Below are positions 1-8,702 of a DNA stretch of 64,000 nt, piece by piece. A model generated the notes under the pieces. That model saw nothing but the letters and a program-made list of their open reading frames with translations, made no database searches and had not been told where the DNA came from. Positions within the stretch are counted from its first letter, which is position 1, and each line of letters opens with the position of its first letter. A program made the translations under genes and the position numbers. Source of the stretch: Anaerolineae bacterium (GTDB lineage: Bacteria; Pseudomonadota; Alphaproteobacteria; DSM-16000; Inquilinaceae); the NCBI GenBank assembly GCA_028285185.1, contig JANQQD010000115.1:60508-124507 (forward strand), given 5' to 3'.

Positions 1-30
1 GTAATTAAAGCAAGACGCTAAGGGACATAT

Positions 31-1599
31 TCAGAAAACCAACGACTTTCGAGTCTTCTCGACCGCACCAAACCTGACTCGTTGGACTGAACCCCCCTCT
101 AAAGCCTTGAATGGCAAGGCGATTTGGGGAGTTCTAGGTCCTTCGTTTCGACAGTACGGGATACGGTCGGCGAAGGCCAGTTTGATCACCGTGCGGCGCA
201 AAGGTGTCGACCCGCTTTCCCAGAGTTTCCAGGGGTTTGCGAGGAACGCCAACACTGGTTCTAGTTTTTCCTCGAACGTACCGCGTGGCTTGACCTGCTT
301 CGTCATCTGGTCGGCGAGTTGGGCTTTCCTGAGCTCCAGTTCGGCGATCCTGTCTTCATAGGTCCGGATGACGGTGGCGTTGGTTGAGTCGATCACCCGC
401 GTCAGAAACGCCTCGATCTGTTTTTCGATTTCGGCGATCTGAGTCCGCGCGCTGTCCTGCGCCGTCCGCGCCCGTTCGGCGCGCGCCTCCCAGGCCGACT
501 TGAACATTGCGCGCGCGAGGGTGACGAGGTGCTCCGTCGGCTGCAGCGCCTTGAGGAGCGCGCCGACCTCTCCCTCGATCCTGTCCCGCCGGATGGACTT
601 GCCATAGGCCGGACATCCTTTGGTCTGGCAGAGGTAGTAGGGGTGCCGCTGGTACTTGCCCGTGCTCCAGGAGGATCGGAGCGGCACGTTGCATTCGCAG
701 CAGGTGACAATGCCGCGCAGCGCAAAGTCGTCGCCGATATTCTTCCGCTTCGGCGCCTTTGCCGTGCCCTGCCGGAGCGCCTGTACCTTGTGGAAAGTGT
801 CAGCAGAGATCAACGCCTCATGGTGCCCCTTCAGCCAGTGGATACCGTAGCGCTCGCTGACGATGTGGCCGGTATAGATCGGGTTGGTCAGGATCTCCGT
901 GACCTTCTGTTGCGTCACGACGCCGTGCTTGTTGCGCGGGAAGGCGGGTTGAGCGTCGAAGAAGCGCTTCACCTCGGCCTGCGATCCGAAACGGCCCGTT
1001 GCGTATCCCTCGAACGCGTCGCGGATGATCGAAGCATAGGGCTCGTCGGGGAAGAGCATCTTCCCGCGCCCTTTCACGGCACGGTAGGCGTAGCCGATGG
1101 GGCTGGCATGGACCCAATACCCGGACTGCATCCGCGCTTCCATCTTCTGGGCGACCTGGCGGCCATTCTGCTTTCTCTCCAGGGCTCCCTGAGCGGCCAT
1201 GATGGTTTCGATGAACTCGTCTTCGGGCGTGTCTCCGAGCCGGAAGTTCAGGCATTCGATCTGGGCGCCCCGCTTTCGGAACGCCTCCCTGAGCTTGATG
1301 TGGAACTCGACATCGCGCGCGAAGCGCTTGAGGTCGTCGAAGATGACGACATAACGCTCGTCCGGCTGCGCATCGAGGAAACTCAGAAGCGCGACCATGC
1401 CCGCGCGTTTCATGAAGTCGCCACCGCCGGTCACGGTGTCCGGAAAGACGGCGGCGACCTGAAGACCCTTGCTTTCGGCGAACTGCCGACAGCGGGTTTC
1501 CTGCGATTCCAACCCATGCCCTTCAGCTTCCTGTGCGCGGGAGGAGACGCGGCAATAGATGACGGCCTGTTTCGGCGCGGTCTTGTCGTCTTTTCTCAT
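31..1599 (-). CDS. Large serine recombinase (site-specific integrase)
   Basis: 522 residues. The N-terminal resolvase catalytic domain (about 10-160) has the nucleophile in the YCRVSS motif (Ser19). A Recombinase DNA-binding domain follows (about 170-280, motif LTNPIYTGH), then a zinc ribbon near 310-345 (paired cysteines CCEC and a later CPAYG), then a coiled coil rich in Ala, Glu and Arg (about 375-440). This order and length fit the large serine integrase family, which catalyses att x att integration and excision through a Ser-DNA intermediate. It overlaps the upstream 92-residue gene by 4 bases, so the two are translationally coupled. Its position at the element edge suggests it is the island's integrase. 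Confidence 0.93.
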   Translation of the reverse strand: MRKDDKTAPKQAVIYCRVSSRAQEAEGHGLESQETRCRQFAESKGLQVAAVFPDTVTGGGDFMKRAGMVALLSFLDAQPDERYVVIFDDLKRFARDVEFHIKLREAFRKRGAQIECLNFRLGDTPEDEFIETIMAAQGALERKQNGRQVAQKMEARMQSGYWVHASPIGYAYRAVKGRGKMLFPDEPYASIIRDAFEGYATGRFGSQAEVKRFFDAQPAFPRNKHGVVTQQKVTEILTNPIYTGHIVSERYGIHWLKGHHEALISADTFHKVQALRQGTAKAPKRKNIGDDFALRGIVTCCECNVPLRSSWSTGKYQRHPYYLCQTKGCPAYGKSIRRDRIEGEVGALLKALQPTEHLVTLARAMFKSAWEARAERARTAQDSARTQIAEIEKQIEAFLTRVIDSTNATVIRTYEDRIAELELRKAQLADQMTKQVKPRGTFEEKLEPVLAFLANPWKLWESGSTPLRRTVIKLAFADRIPYCRNEGPRTPQIALPFKALEGGSVQRVRFGAVEKTRKSLVF

Positions 1600-1874
1600 G
1601 CGGCATCCTCCTCACCGGACCCCGATTGGAGATCGGAGACCGGTTTCGAGTTTAGCATGGCGGCTTCGAGGGCGGCCTTGAGATCGAGGGGTTCTCCACA
1701 GCTTTCTGAGGCGTCGCTGACGTCCCACCCCAGATCGACGAAGCAGAGTACGATCGACCAGAGCGCCTCGATCAACGCACGTTTCTGCTCCGGCGTCGCA
1801 TCGCTCTGCTCGAGATAGGGCAGCCAGTCCTCCCAATCGTGGTGCAGCTTTGGCTTCGGGGTGGATGGGGACAT
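1596..1874 (-). CDS. Small acidic protein coupled to the recombinase
   Basis: 92 residues, acidic at both ends, with a predicted helical centre (EALWSIVLCFVDLGWDVSD). A GAGAGG ribosome site lies about 6 bases before the ATG. Its stop overlaps the recombinase start as ATGA. I do not recognise a named domain. Tight coupling to a serine integrase suggests an accessory or regulatory role such as a directionality factor, but that is inference from position only. Confidence 0.7.
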   Translation of the reverse strand: MSPSTPKPKLHHDWEDWLPYLEQSDATPEQKRALIEALWSIVLCFVDLGWDVSDASESCGEPLDLKAALEAAMLNSKPVSDLQSGSGEEDAA

Positions 1875-1983
1875 GGGCGGCCTCTCTTTCGCGTTCTCCT
1901 ATTCTGGCGTCCGCGCACCGCGCGCGAACAAAAAGGGAACAGTATAGGCATAAATTCCTAGATCTGACAAGCACTTATTCGTG

Positions 1984-2595
1984 CTAGCGTCGCGGACCGG
2001 AGCGCGCCGGTCTGCGGCGCTCGGGGTTCCGCGCCGCGCGTTCGGCGTCCCTAACGGGCGCGTGGAACTGCGCCTCGCGCTCTTTGCCCACCTCGTAGAG
2101 CGGTCTGCCTTCCTGCGCCTCATAGGCCTCCTTCATCAGTGACTTCGCACAGGCCTCGGTGACGCCGTGGGTTGCGGCCATGTCCAGGGCGGCACGGTCC
2201 AATGCCTGGTAGAAGGGCAGCGTCTGGCCGTCTTCGATCATCGAAAGAACGGAGCGCGCCGCAGCGATCGGCGCCTCTCCCGGGGTCTCGCGAAGGCTGG
2301 CATCGCGTCCCAGGAGACGTTCCCGCGTCTGGTTCATAGTGTCTCCGTAACGCGCGGCATAGATGTCCCCCAGCAAGCCTTCCTCGCGCGATGCATCGAG
2401 CTTGTCGCGCCCCGCGAAGGTGCGAGCGTAGTCAGTCAGGGGCTCGATGAAGCTACCGGTCTTGCGAATCTCCCGGTGGATGATGCCCGCGATGTTCCAG
2501 GCGGTTTCGAACTGACTGTCGGTGAGCCGACGGCCGGTATAGCTCTCGCGGGCTTGGGCCTGTGCATCCGCGGGTCGTTGCATCGCGTCATTCAT
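1984..2595 (-). CDS. Hypothetical protein of the transfer region
   Basis: 203 residues, soluble, mainly helical and highly charged, with an Arg/Pro-rich basic C-terminus (last 30 residues) that could bind nucleic acid. A strong AAGGAGG site lies 6 bases before the ATG at 2595. It sits between the recombinase pair and a second charged unknown on the same strand, so it may belong to the same leftward unit as the coupling protein. No catalytic motif is visible. Proteins of this look occur in alphaproteobacterial transfer islands; a role in DNA processing is only a guess. Confidence 0.75.
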   Translation of the reverse strand: MNDAMQRPADAQAQARESYTGRRLTDSQFETAWNIAGIIHREIRKTGSFIEPLTDYARTFAGRDKLDASREEGLLGDIYAARYGDTMNQTRERLLGRDASLRETPGEAPIAAARSVLSMIEDGQTLPFYQALDRAALDMAATHGVTEACAKSLMKEAYEAQEGRPLYEVGKEREAQFHAPVRDAERAARNPERRRPARSGPRR

Positions 2596-2624
2596 GGACG
2601 CCTCCTTTTCTAGAGAGTTTTTGC

Positions 2625-3104
2625 TTATCGATCTCGGGTGGGGCGGGTGCGCTCCGGGCCGCCGCGCCCGTCACGCGCACGCCCAAAGGCCTCGCGCGAC
2701 AGTCCGCGCTGGCGTTCGCGCGCGGAGATATCCTGAGAGAGCGTCTCATAGGCATCGGATTCCTCGCGGCGAATGTCCAAGAGGCGGGCCCGATGCGCCG
2801 TTTCGATGCGGGTTTCGGCGCGTTTCTCGATCGTACCGGGGTCGAACCGATCGACCGGCATCGGGGCTGGATGATCGTGCTTGAGCGCGCCAGCGTCGCG
2901 CAGAATGGCCTCCCGGGCTTGCGCCAGGAGATCCGGGCGATCCCGCTCGAACTCTCTTGTGGCCTCGTCCTCGCGCTTCTCTGCTGCGGATTGGATGGCT
3001 TTGAAGCGATCCCAATCGTCATCGGTGCGCAGCGCGCGCACGGCGCTTTCCATCGTTGCGTCCCGAAACATCTCCGCAATGCCGAGTTGAAGATCGAGCT
3101 CCAT
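2625..3104 (-). CDS. Charged helical hypothetical protein
   Basis: 159 residues, dominated by Arg, Glu, Asp and Ala, with almost no hydrophobic core after residue 60, so it is probably an extended or coiled-coil protein. It lies 29 bases upstream of the 203-residue gene on the same strand. The ribosome site is weak (GGGAGAT 11 bases before the ATG). No known domain was recognised. The coding assignment rests on the open frame, codon bias and the tight co-oriented layout. Confidence 0.65.
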   Translation of the reverse strand: MELDLQLGIAEMFRDATMESAVRALRTDDDWDRFKAIQSAAEKREDEATREFERDRPDLLAQAREAILRDAGALKHDHPAPMPVDRFDPGTIEKRAETRIETAHRARLLDIRREESDAYETLSQDISARERQRGLSREAFGRARDGRGGPERTRPTRDR

Positions 3105-3166
3105 GCTGTGGATATCTCCCCGCGCGCAAATTGCTCTTCGAAACAGCGCTGTGGTAATCTGTGGAT

Positions 3167-3436
3167 ATGGCGTTGTTCGACGACATTCAGGACGTAAAGG
3201 ACTGGCTTGAACCGTTCGATTACCTCAGCTTCTGGGAGGCCGTGGCCCCCTTTCATCTCTTCAGCATGGGGGATCGCGATCATTGCGACCGGCTGATCTC
3301 AGGCGGAAAGGTGCGGCCTGAGAAGATCCTTGCAGGGCTTAAATGCATGGCTCTGGTCGGCTTGCGCGACAGGCTCGACTTGCAACCACGCAGGTTCGAC
3401 CGGCAGGTCCGGGAAAGCCTCGGGTCCGTTCACTGA
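3167..3436 (+). CDS. Small hypothetical protein
   Basis: About 89 residues from the ATG at 3167; a GTG at 3161 is the alternative start. The sequence starts MALFDDIQDV and is rich in Asp, Phe and Trp. It is divergent from the gene ending at 3104 and overlaps the tail of the convergent small membrane protein by 7 bases. No Shine-Dalgarno sequence is obvious. The amino-acid composition looks protein-like rather than shadow-like, but no family was recognised. Confidence 0.5.
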   Translation: MALFDDIQDVKDWLEPFDYLSFWEAVAPFHLFSMGDRDHCDRLISGGKVRPEKILAGLKCMALVGLRDRLDLQPRRFDRQVRESLGSVH

Positions 3437-3678
3437 ACTTCGATCTTGAAGAACCGTATCCAGGGGCAGTGACCGTCCAAAGCCGGGGCCGTCACTTCAT
3501 GCCAGGTCCACCCGGCATAAGTGCAACTCACATAGGTCCGCTCCAGATAAGGGTTGGACGCATCCCCATTGTCGAGAAAGCGGTAGGTCCAAATCACGTG
3601 GGCGGTTCCGTAGTGATTGAGCGCCGCGAAGCCTGCCACTGGCACGAGCGTCCATAGGAGCAACGCAACGATCTTCAT
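3430..3678 (-). CDS. Small exported or membrane-anchored protein
   Basis: 82 residues. The N-terminus (MKIVALLLWTLVPVAGFAAL) is a hydrophobic signal or anchor segment and the rest is a short aromatic-rich domain with two cysteines (YVSCTYAGW and GHCPW) that could pair in the periplasm. The start is fixed by the ATGA overlap with the stop of the upstream coupling-protein gene. The open frame extends further upstream but only as an antisense-like extension. Its place at the end of the coupling-protein operon suggests a transfer-associated envelope role. No family was recognised. Confidence 0.7.
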   Translation of the reverse strand: MKIVALLLWTLVPVAGFAALNHYGTAHVIWTYRFLDNGDASNPYLERTYVSCTYAGWTWHEVTAPALDGHCPWIRFFKIEVQ

Positions 3679-5138
3679 GGGCGGGCCTCCTCGGGCAAGG
3701 TCAGGGTGATCCATGGATCGGGGGGCAACCGTCCGCCTTCCAGCGGATTTTCGGCGAGGAGGTCGCAATACGGGGCGACGTTTTGCTGGCTCACCGTACG
3801 GGCGATAAAGAAGCCCAGGCCTTTCCAATGGAGGAGCATCCGATCGCTTGGCATCGCCATGAGTTCGGCCGCGCTTTGAAACGGCTGCTTGATCAGGCTG
3901 AGATTGGTGTTCATCCTCAGAGTATCGTCGGGGCCGCTCACCGCGCTGGCAACGGCGTGCTCTTCTCCCATGGCTTTCGACACCCGCTGCGCTTCTTCGA
4001 TATTGGAGAATCCCAGCCATTGCTTGATGATGCTATTGTCTTCGATCGTTTGAGTTTCGAGTTTGCCGAGCTTGCGCTCGATTTCGGACCTAGACTGCCC
4101 GATCATGGAAACGGCAACCCGATAGGCCCTCAGAGTCGTTAACGAGCTTACAAGGCGCTTTACGGGCGCATTGGTGAATTCGTCCGCGCCGATCCAAAGC
4201 GGACCGGCGCGCATATAGGCCGCGCGAATGAAACTCATGAGATGCAGCCCGTAATAGGGGCCGAGGGAGCCCATATTCGCCTGGTTTCCGCACAGAAAGA
4301 TCACCGTGCGGTTTTGGATCAGCTGCGCGTGGCTGAGCGGTGCATTTTGCCCCGCCCTATGCAGACGAGACCCGATGGCAAAGACCCTCAAAGCATGTTG
4401 GGCGGCCTCGACATGCTGGGGCCAGTGCTCGTGCTCCACCATCCCGAGCATGTTCTGCGCGAGCGTCTTCAGCATGCCGGTGGCTTCCACCGCCTCGATC
4501 TCGGCGAACCGTGCGAGTTGCATCGGGTTCGACAGGAGTGTCCAAACGCCGCCCGGGGTCGCCAGAACTGGATTCCGCTTCAGGAGCGTGTGAATGGCGA
4601 AGTCTATGAGCAGGCGCGGCCAGGCCCGCCAATACCGGTTGCGCTCGTCGCGCTCGGGTTCTTCGATCAAGGTCTGTGTGACTGCGTCCGCGGCAAATAG
4701 GAGATCCTCCGGCGCATGGAGAGAGGTATCCACCACCGATTGCAGTGCATTGAGATCGGTGCGCCCGTGGGTCCCTTCGGGAAGGACGCACATATCGTCG
4801 ATCACCGCCGTCGGCACGCCGAGCATGCGCAGCATTTCTGCGCACTGCGCGGCAATCTCGCCGTCTTTGGAATCGAGGATCAGGATGCTCGGCCGATCGC
4901 TCGACGCCAAAAGCGAAAAGAGCCAAATCATGAGCCCGCGCGTTGTCTTGCCGCCGCCATTCGCCGAAAGCAGAAGACTGTGGGCAGGTGGTGCCCAGAT
5001 CGGCTCGTTCGTCGTAAGCGTAAGGCCGAGCAACCGATGGCCCTTGGGATCGATCGGACTGGCGGTGCGGCGGGCTTTGGCGAAGGGCCGCGAGGTGCGC
5101 GGCCCGTTCAAGGTCCTCCATCCGAACGGCCAGCTCAC
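3675..5138 (-). CDS. VirD4/TraD-like conjugative coupling ATPase
   Basis: 487 residues from a GTG at 5138. The start is chosen because the GTG overlaps the upstream stop (GTGA) and the protein becomes meaningful from there; a longer frame to 5423 runs through the upstream gene. Walker A is SANGGGKTT (residues 58-66), followed by ILILDSKDGE, and a second acidic motif WIGADEF lies near residue 350, the pattern of TraD/TraG/VirD4 ATPases that deliver relaxase-bound DNA to a secretion channel. The usual two N-terminal membrane helices are missing; the upstream 105-residue gene encodes two instead, so the protein may be split in two. Confidence 0.85.
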   Translation of the reverse strand: MSWPFGWRTLNGPRTSRPFAKARRTASPIDPKGHRLLGLTLTTNEPIWAPPAHSLLLSANGGGKTTRGLMIWLFSLLASSDRPSILILDSKDGEIAAQCAEMLRMLGVPTAVIDDMCVLPEGTHGRTDLNALQSVVDTSLHAPEDLLFAADAVTQTLIEEPERDERNRYWRAWPRLLIDFAIHTLLKRNPVLATPGGVWTLLSNPMQLARFAEIEAVEATGMLKTLAQNMLGMVEHEHWPQHVEAAQHALRVFAIGSRLHRAGQNAPLSHAQLIQNRTVIFLCGNQANMGSLGPYYGLHLMSFIRAAYMRAGPLWIGADEFTNAPVKRLVSSLTTLRAYRVAVSMIGQSRSEIERKLGKLETQTIEDNSIIKQWLGFSNIEEAQRVSKAMGEEHAVASAVSGPDDTLRMNTNLSLIKQPFQSAAELMAMPSDRMLLHWKGLGFFIARTVSQQNVAPYCDLLAENPLEGGRLPPDPWITLTLPEEARP

Positions 5139-5452
5139 GGCAGTCGGGCCTTCTGGGCGATCTCCTGGTCGGCGGCTATGCGGTCGGCGCGCGGGGTGAC
5201 CCCGAGGGCGCGGTACTTGCGCCAGCGGTGCTGGTCCCGGAAGAGTTTGAACGCGGTCCAGGCTGTGCCTGCGAAGAGGATCGGGGCGTAGAGCAGGCAG
5301 AGCCCGCCGATCAGCCAGAACCCCCACCACTCCTTCGAAATTGGCTGCCAGGCGAGCCAGCCCCAGTAGAAGATCAACGCGCTCATCAAGAAGCGGAAAT
5401 TGAGGCGCAGGATTGCGCCCCAAGTGATCTCATGCCGGGTCGGGTCACTCAT
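5135..5452 (-). CDS. Small two-helix membrane protein, possible membrane module of the coupling protein
   Basis: 105 residues from the ATG at 5452 (starts MSDPTRHEITWG). Two hydrophobic segments are seen (about 16-36, LNFRFLMSALIFYWGWLAW, and about 45-70, WWGFWLIGGLCLLYAPILFAG), followed by a basic cytoplasmic tail. It overlaps the upstream DUF6232-like gene by 8 bases and the downstream ATPase gene by 4. VirD4-type ATPases normally begin with two such helices, so I infer that this protein supplies the membrane anchor in trans. Confidence 0.75.
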   Translation of the reverse strand: MSDPTRHEITWGAILRLNFRFLMSALIFYWGWLAWQPISKEWWGFWLIGGLCLLYAPILFAGTAWTAFKLFRDQHRWRKYRALGVTPRADRIAADQEIAQKARLP

Positions 5453-5819
5453 GCTTTGTGGCCTTGGCGCGTTCGACCGCATCGGCAATCTCGGGGCGCA
5501 AGCGGTTGAGATGCCGGTAGGTCCCGTAAACGGCATCGGCGATCGGCGATCCCCGCAGATCCCGACTAACAAGGAGCAGAAGGCCGATCTTCCATCCAAG
5601 CAGCGTGGCAAGGAACGCCACAGCGGCGAGCGCAATCAGCTCGCCCGGATAGAGGATATCCGCGAAGGCGACACCGAAGGCCGCGGTCAATCCGCCGATC
5701 ATCAGCCCGGCGGACAGAAATGGCCTGCGCGTGGAGACGGCCGTGATGCTCTGGAGCACATAGCTGTCGTTGGAGGTGTGCAGCGACGTCTCACCGAGCC
5801 GGAGTTTTCCTATGATCAT
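5445..5819 (-). CDS. DUF6232-like membrane protein
   Basis: 124 residues with two hydrophobic stretches in the middle (about 38-60 and 63-85) flanked by a beta-like N-terminus (GETSLHTSNDSYVLQSITAVS) and a C-terminal domain. The N-terminal layout resembles the DUF6232 family, a small membrane family of unknown function; I am moderately sure of this match. A ribosome site AGGGGTGA precedes the ATG. It is the third gene of a tight run leading into the coupling ATPase, so a role in the transfer apparatus is possible. Confidence 0.7.
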   Translation of the reverse strand: MIIGKLRLGETSLHTSNDSYVLQSITAVSTRRPFLSAGLMIGGLTAAFGVAFADILYPGELIALAAVAFLATLLGWKIGLLLLVSRDLRGSPIADAVYGTYRHLNRLRPEIADAVERAKATKHE

Positions 5820-5823
5820 TGGT

Positions 5824-6345
5824 TCACCCCTGGCGACGATAGGCGCAGGACGGGCTGCGCAGGGCTCGGGTGAGCGCGGTTTCCCGGTTCTGGACCGATT
5901 GCGGCGTCACCAAGCGGGCCGAAGCCGCATAGAGCGCCAGGGACAGCCGTTCCTCGGCGAGATAGACCTGCTCGGCGCAGCCGCATTGATCGGCGGACCC
6001 GGCCGCCGCGCGCCGGATGCGTTCGTCTTCCTGCGCCCGCAGTTTGCGCTCGGTCTCCCGGGCGATCGCGTTCGGGTCCGGAATCATGGCACAGAACTCG
6101 CTGAGCTCAGGGTATGGGCCGCAGAGCAGGTCCCCGAAGCTCGGGACGTTCGGGATCACACGGTCCGGGCGGCGGGTGGATTCAAGCTCCGCATGGATTT
6201 CCGCCGTGCAGACCTGGTGCCACTCCGAGCGTGCGATCTGGCGCTCGGCAATCTCGGGGCCGGTAATCAAGGTCGATATCCCGGCGTAGATCGCCGCCGC
6301 GAGGAGGAAGACCGGGCTGACTGGCAGATTTGACGAGTCGAGCAT
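5824..6345 (-). CDS. Membrane-anchored hypothetical protein with four cysteines outside the membrane
   Basis: 173 residues from the ATG at 6345 (AAAGGAG 8 bases upstream); a TTG just before it is the alternative. One N-terminal hydrophobic helix (about 10-30, VFLLAAAIYAGIST) is followed by a charged domain containing cysteines (HQVCTAE, LLCGPY, EFCAMI, QCGC), which suggests a periplasmic disulfide-bonded domain. It is separated from its neighbours by only 4 and 21 bases. No family was recognised. Confidence 0.7.
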   Translation of the reverse strand: MLDSSNLPVSPVFLLAAAIYAGISTLITGPEIAERQIARSEWHQVCTAEIHAELESTRRPDRVIPNVPSFGDLLCGPYPELSEFCAMIPDPNAIARETERKLRAQEDERIRRAAAGSADQCGCAEQVYLAEERLSLALYAASARLVTPQSVQNRETALTRALRSPSCAYRRQG

Positions 6346-6366
6346 CAATTCCGCTCCTTTCTGGGA

Positions 6367-6927
6367 TTAGGTGGGTTCAAAGGCGCAGTGGCTGCGCGCC
6401 AGAGCTTTCAGCCGAGACGGTGTGAGGCCGGACGCGACCACTGCCTCACCATTCAACGCTGAGAGATCGTCGTAGACCGGCGGATCGTCGGCGGATTGGG
6501 CGGCCAGTTCGATCTGAAGGCTGGCTCCGTTCGACGGGAGGAGGACGTAGCACCATTGCGAGGCGACGCGTCCGTCGACCACGTCCCGCGCGGTCGCGAA
6601 GCGGATGCCGGTATGGACAGACAGGCCTGAGCCCTCGATCTCGCGCGCGCGGAAGAACGTGAAATCCGCGGCATCTTCGAGCGCCTGCTCGAAGGCGTTG
6701 AGCGTCTCGCAGCTCTCCCCGTCGGGATCGCGGTCGCAGCGGTCCGACGGCTGCCACTCGCCGAAGAGCGCCAGCTTGAAGTGCTCGTACCGGTCGCGCG
6801 CAGCATAGGGGTCGGCATCGTAGAGGATGATGATAGCGAAGAGTAATCCGCCGACGATCAGCCCGACGAAGAGAAGAACCCCCCGGATAATCCGGGGGGC
6901 TGCAGCGCGGTTCATGGGCTCGCTCAT
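6367..6927 (-). CDS. Membrane-anchored hypothetical protein
   Basis: 186 residues with a single N-terminal transmembrane helix (about 13-36, IIRGVLLFVGLIVGGLLFAI) and a soluble domain of about 150 residues with cysteines at CDRDPDGESC, SQWC and SHC. It overlaps the upstream 400-residue gene by 4 bases (ATGA). Together with the genes on either side it forms a run of inner-membrane proteins with outward-facing domains, consistent with an envelope complex linked to transfer. No domain was recognised. Confidence 0.72.
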   Translation of the reverse strand: MSEPMNRAAAPRIIRGVLLFVGLIVGGLLFAIIILYDADPYAARDRYEHFKLALFGEWQPSDRCDRDPDGESCETLNAFEQALEDAADFTFFRAREIEGSGLSVHTGIRFATARDVVDGRVASQWCYVLLPSNGASLQIELAAQSADDPPVYDDLSALNGEAVVASGLTPSRLKALARSHCAFEPT

Positions 6928-8126
6928 GACCGTGCTCCGTCGTCGCGATCTGCCTTCGCTTCAGACAGATCGATGAGCCCGTCGAACCCGTCGGCGGCGA
7001 CGGTCGGTGGCGCGTCGACCTCGTGGCGCTCGATCTCCCAGGCGCGCCGAAAATAGGTCATGAAATAGAGCGTGACGGGCAGAACCAGTTCCCCGACGAT
7101 CACGATGGCGGCGATGCCGAGGAACGCCGGGAGATATGTCAGGACGTCCAGCATGCCCGGGCGATCCGGGAACGTTGGCGCCGCGAGAGCGCGATCCGGT
7201 ACCGAGTCGAGATGTCCGGCGAGGGTATCGCCATGATCGCGCAAGTAGGCGTTGAGAGTGCGCGTCCCGGCGACATCCCCGGGGATCGACACGCCTTGGC
7301 GAAGATCGTTCGCGTAGCTTTGCAACAGTCCGATCGGCATGGATTCCAGGAGAGCCGCAGCCTCCTGCTTCGTCTCGCCATGGATGGACTGCAGGCTGGT
7401 GCGCCGCGCGGTCATCGAGCGGTCTTGGTCGGCGAGGACCTCGTTGAAGCTCGCGCTCAGACGGTTCAGCCGCTCCAGGATCTGCGCGCGCTCCCGCTCG
7501 CCCTGGGCAAGCGCCTCGACGATGCCGAAGGCCTGTGCGGCAGAGGCCTCGAGTTCACGGGCGATCGGACCTCTGCCGCCCGAGCCCACGCCCGAAAGGC
7601 AGGAGTTCTGGACCTCGCAGCGTGCCGTCACCTCGATATCGGACGCCACGGCCTCCACCGTCGGCGCGATGCGATGCGCCACAAGGCTGGCTTGGTACGC
7701 CGTACCGATGAAATCGGAGAGATCCTTGCCAGCCTCCTGATAGACCTTGATCTCCACGGCCTTGAAGACGATGCCGGTGAACGACCCAAGCGCCGTACCC
7801 GCGCCGGTCAGGAGAATGCCGACCACCGCCAGCACGCCTGCCATGCGGTAGCCGATGGCGTGGAGAGGTGCCAACCGATCCACGGCGAACTTGTTCGTCC
7901 CGTAGGCCGCCCCGGCCGCCGCCGCGCCGACGAGAAGGAACTTGATGCTCGCCACCGGGCCGCGCTCCTCCGACATGGCGAAGAGCGCGATCGGAATAAG
8001 TATCAGACTTGTCACGAAAATCGCCAGGAGAGCGGCATCCGCCAGGGTCAACCCCGGCCCCCGCTCGTGGCGAAGCTTCTGCGGCCCCGTCGGCCGCGCG
8101 TTCGGTTTAGGTGATCTGTTGCTCAT
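6924..8126 (-). CDS. Polytopic membrane protein with large helical periplasmic domain
   Basis: 400 residues. Hydrophobic helices near 28-50, 60-80 and 92-118 are followed by a long helical domain (about 120-320) with coiled-coil character and a Cys pair (RCEVQNSC), then a last helix near 330-355 and an acidic tail. A GGGAGG ribosome site lies 6 bases from the ATG. It is the first gene of the leftward membrane-protein run that ends with the coupling ATPase and the 82-residue protein. The topology resembles scaffold proteins of envelope machines, but I do not recognise the family. Confidence 0.75.
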   Translation of the reverse strand: MSNRSPKPNARPTGPQKLRHERGPGLTLADAALLAIFVTSLILIPIALFAMSEERGPVASIKFLLVGAAAAGAAYGTNKFAVDRLAPLHAIGYRMAGVLAVVGILLTGAGTALGSFTGIVFKAVEIKVYQEAGKDLSDFIGTAYQASLVAHRIAPTVEAVASDIEVTARCEVQNSCLSGVGSGGRGPIARELEASAAQAFGIVEALAQGERERAQILERLNRLSASFNEVLADQDRSMTARRTSLQSIHGETKQEAAALLESMPIGLLQSYANDLRQGVSIPGDVAGTRTLNAYLRDHGDTLAGHLDSVPDRALAAPTFPDRPGMLDVLTYLPAFLGIAAIVIVGELVLPVTLYFMTYFRRAWEIERHEVDAPPTVAADGFDGLIDLSEAKADRDDGARS

Positions 8127-8221
8127 CGCGAGCCTCCCGCACTAAGGGTTCGGGCTCCCGATCTGCTACAAACGAAATGAAGGCAGAGGCGGAAAATCGG
8201 CGCATTCCGTGCCGTGGCGCT

Positions 8222-8250
8222 CGAATGGCCCGCCATAAGCGGGCCATTCG
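8222..8250 (-). terminator. Strong stem-loop, likely terminator
   Basis: A perfect 12-bp stem (8222-8233 with 8239-8250) closes a 5-base loop (CATAA). It lies 12 bases past the stop of the leftward gene at 8262-8702. There is no clear U tract on that strand and only a weak T-rich tail on the other, so it may act as a hairpin barrier between two transcription units rather than a classical intrinsic terminator. Confidence 0.6.
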
Positions 8251-8261
8251 TTCTCTTGTGA

Positions 8262-8702
8262 TTAAGCGTTGAAACCAGCGTCGAAGATCTTCTCGGCGGT
8301 ACCTATCCAGAACAGGCGGGAGAGGTTGGCGACGCTGACTCGGCGGGTCGTTTCCTGCGCCATCCTGGCACGCATACGATTCACACAGCGCCGTGGGCTT
8401 TCCCCGAAGCTGTCCTCGACTCGAATGAGCGGAACAGAGGGCTCCAAGAACACGAGGTCCCCGTGAACGTCGTAAAGGTTGGCTTCCCCTATGAGCTCTG
8501 CTCTTTCAACATCAAGCATCCGACCACAGGACGTGGCGATGTCACCTCCTTCGTCGCACCAACCGTGCACTAACCGTATCACGGTATCGCAGCACATCAT
8601 GTCCGTTGACCCGAGTCCCAGCATGAACGAGGTGTAGGCTCGTTCGACCACAGGATCGCGAAGGTCGGCGGCCCTCGGGCCGTAGATTATTGACGTAGTC
8701 AT
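8262..8702 (-). CDS. Hypothetical protein
   Basis: 146 residues, soluble, with a Cys pair (MMCCDT) and a further Cys in TSCGRM. A GAGGAAA site precedes the ATG at 8702. It stands alone between a hairpin and a divergent gene, in the cargo part of the island. The segment ESPRRCVNRMRARMAQETTR is strongly basic. No family was recognised, and base composition is lower in GC than the transfer genes, which fits cargo of separate origin. Confidence 0.6.
   Translation of the reverse strand: MTTSIIYGPRAADLRDPVVERAYTSFMLGLGSTDMMCCDTVIRLVHGWCDEGGDIATSCGRMLDVERAELIGEANLYDVHGDLVFLEPSVPLIRVEDSFGESPRRCVNRMRARMAQETTRRVSVANLSRLFWIGTAEKIFDAGFNA

Noticed and set aside
529..1818. A long frame antisense to the serine recombinase
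   Set aside because: The recombinase on the other strand is unmistakable and the antisense translation has no domain or start signal.
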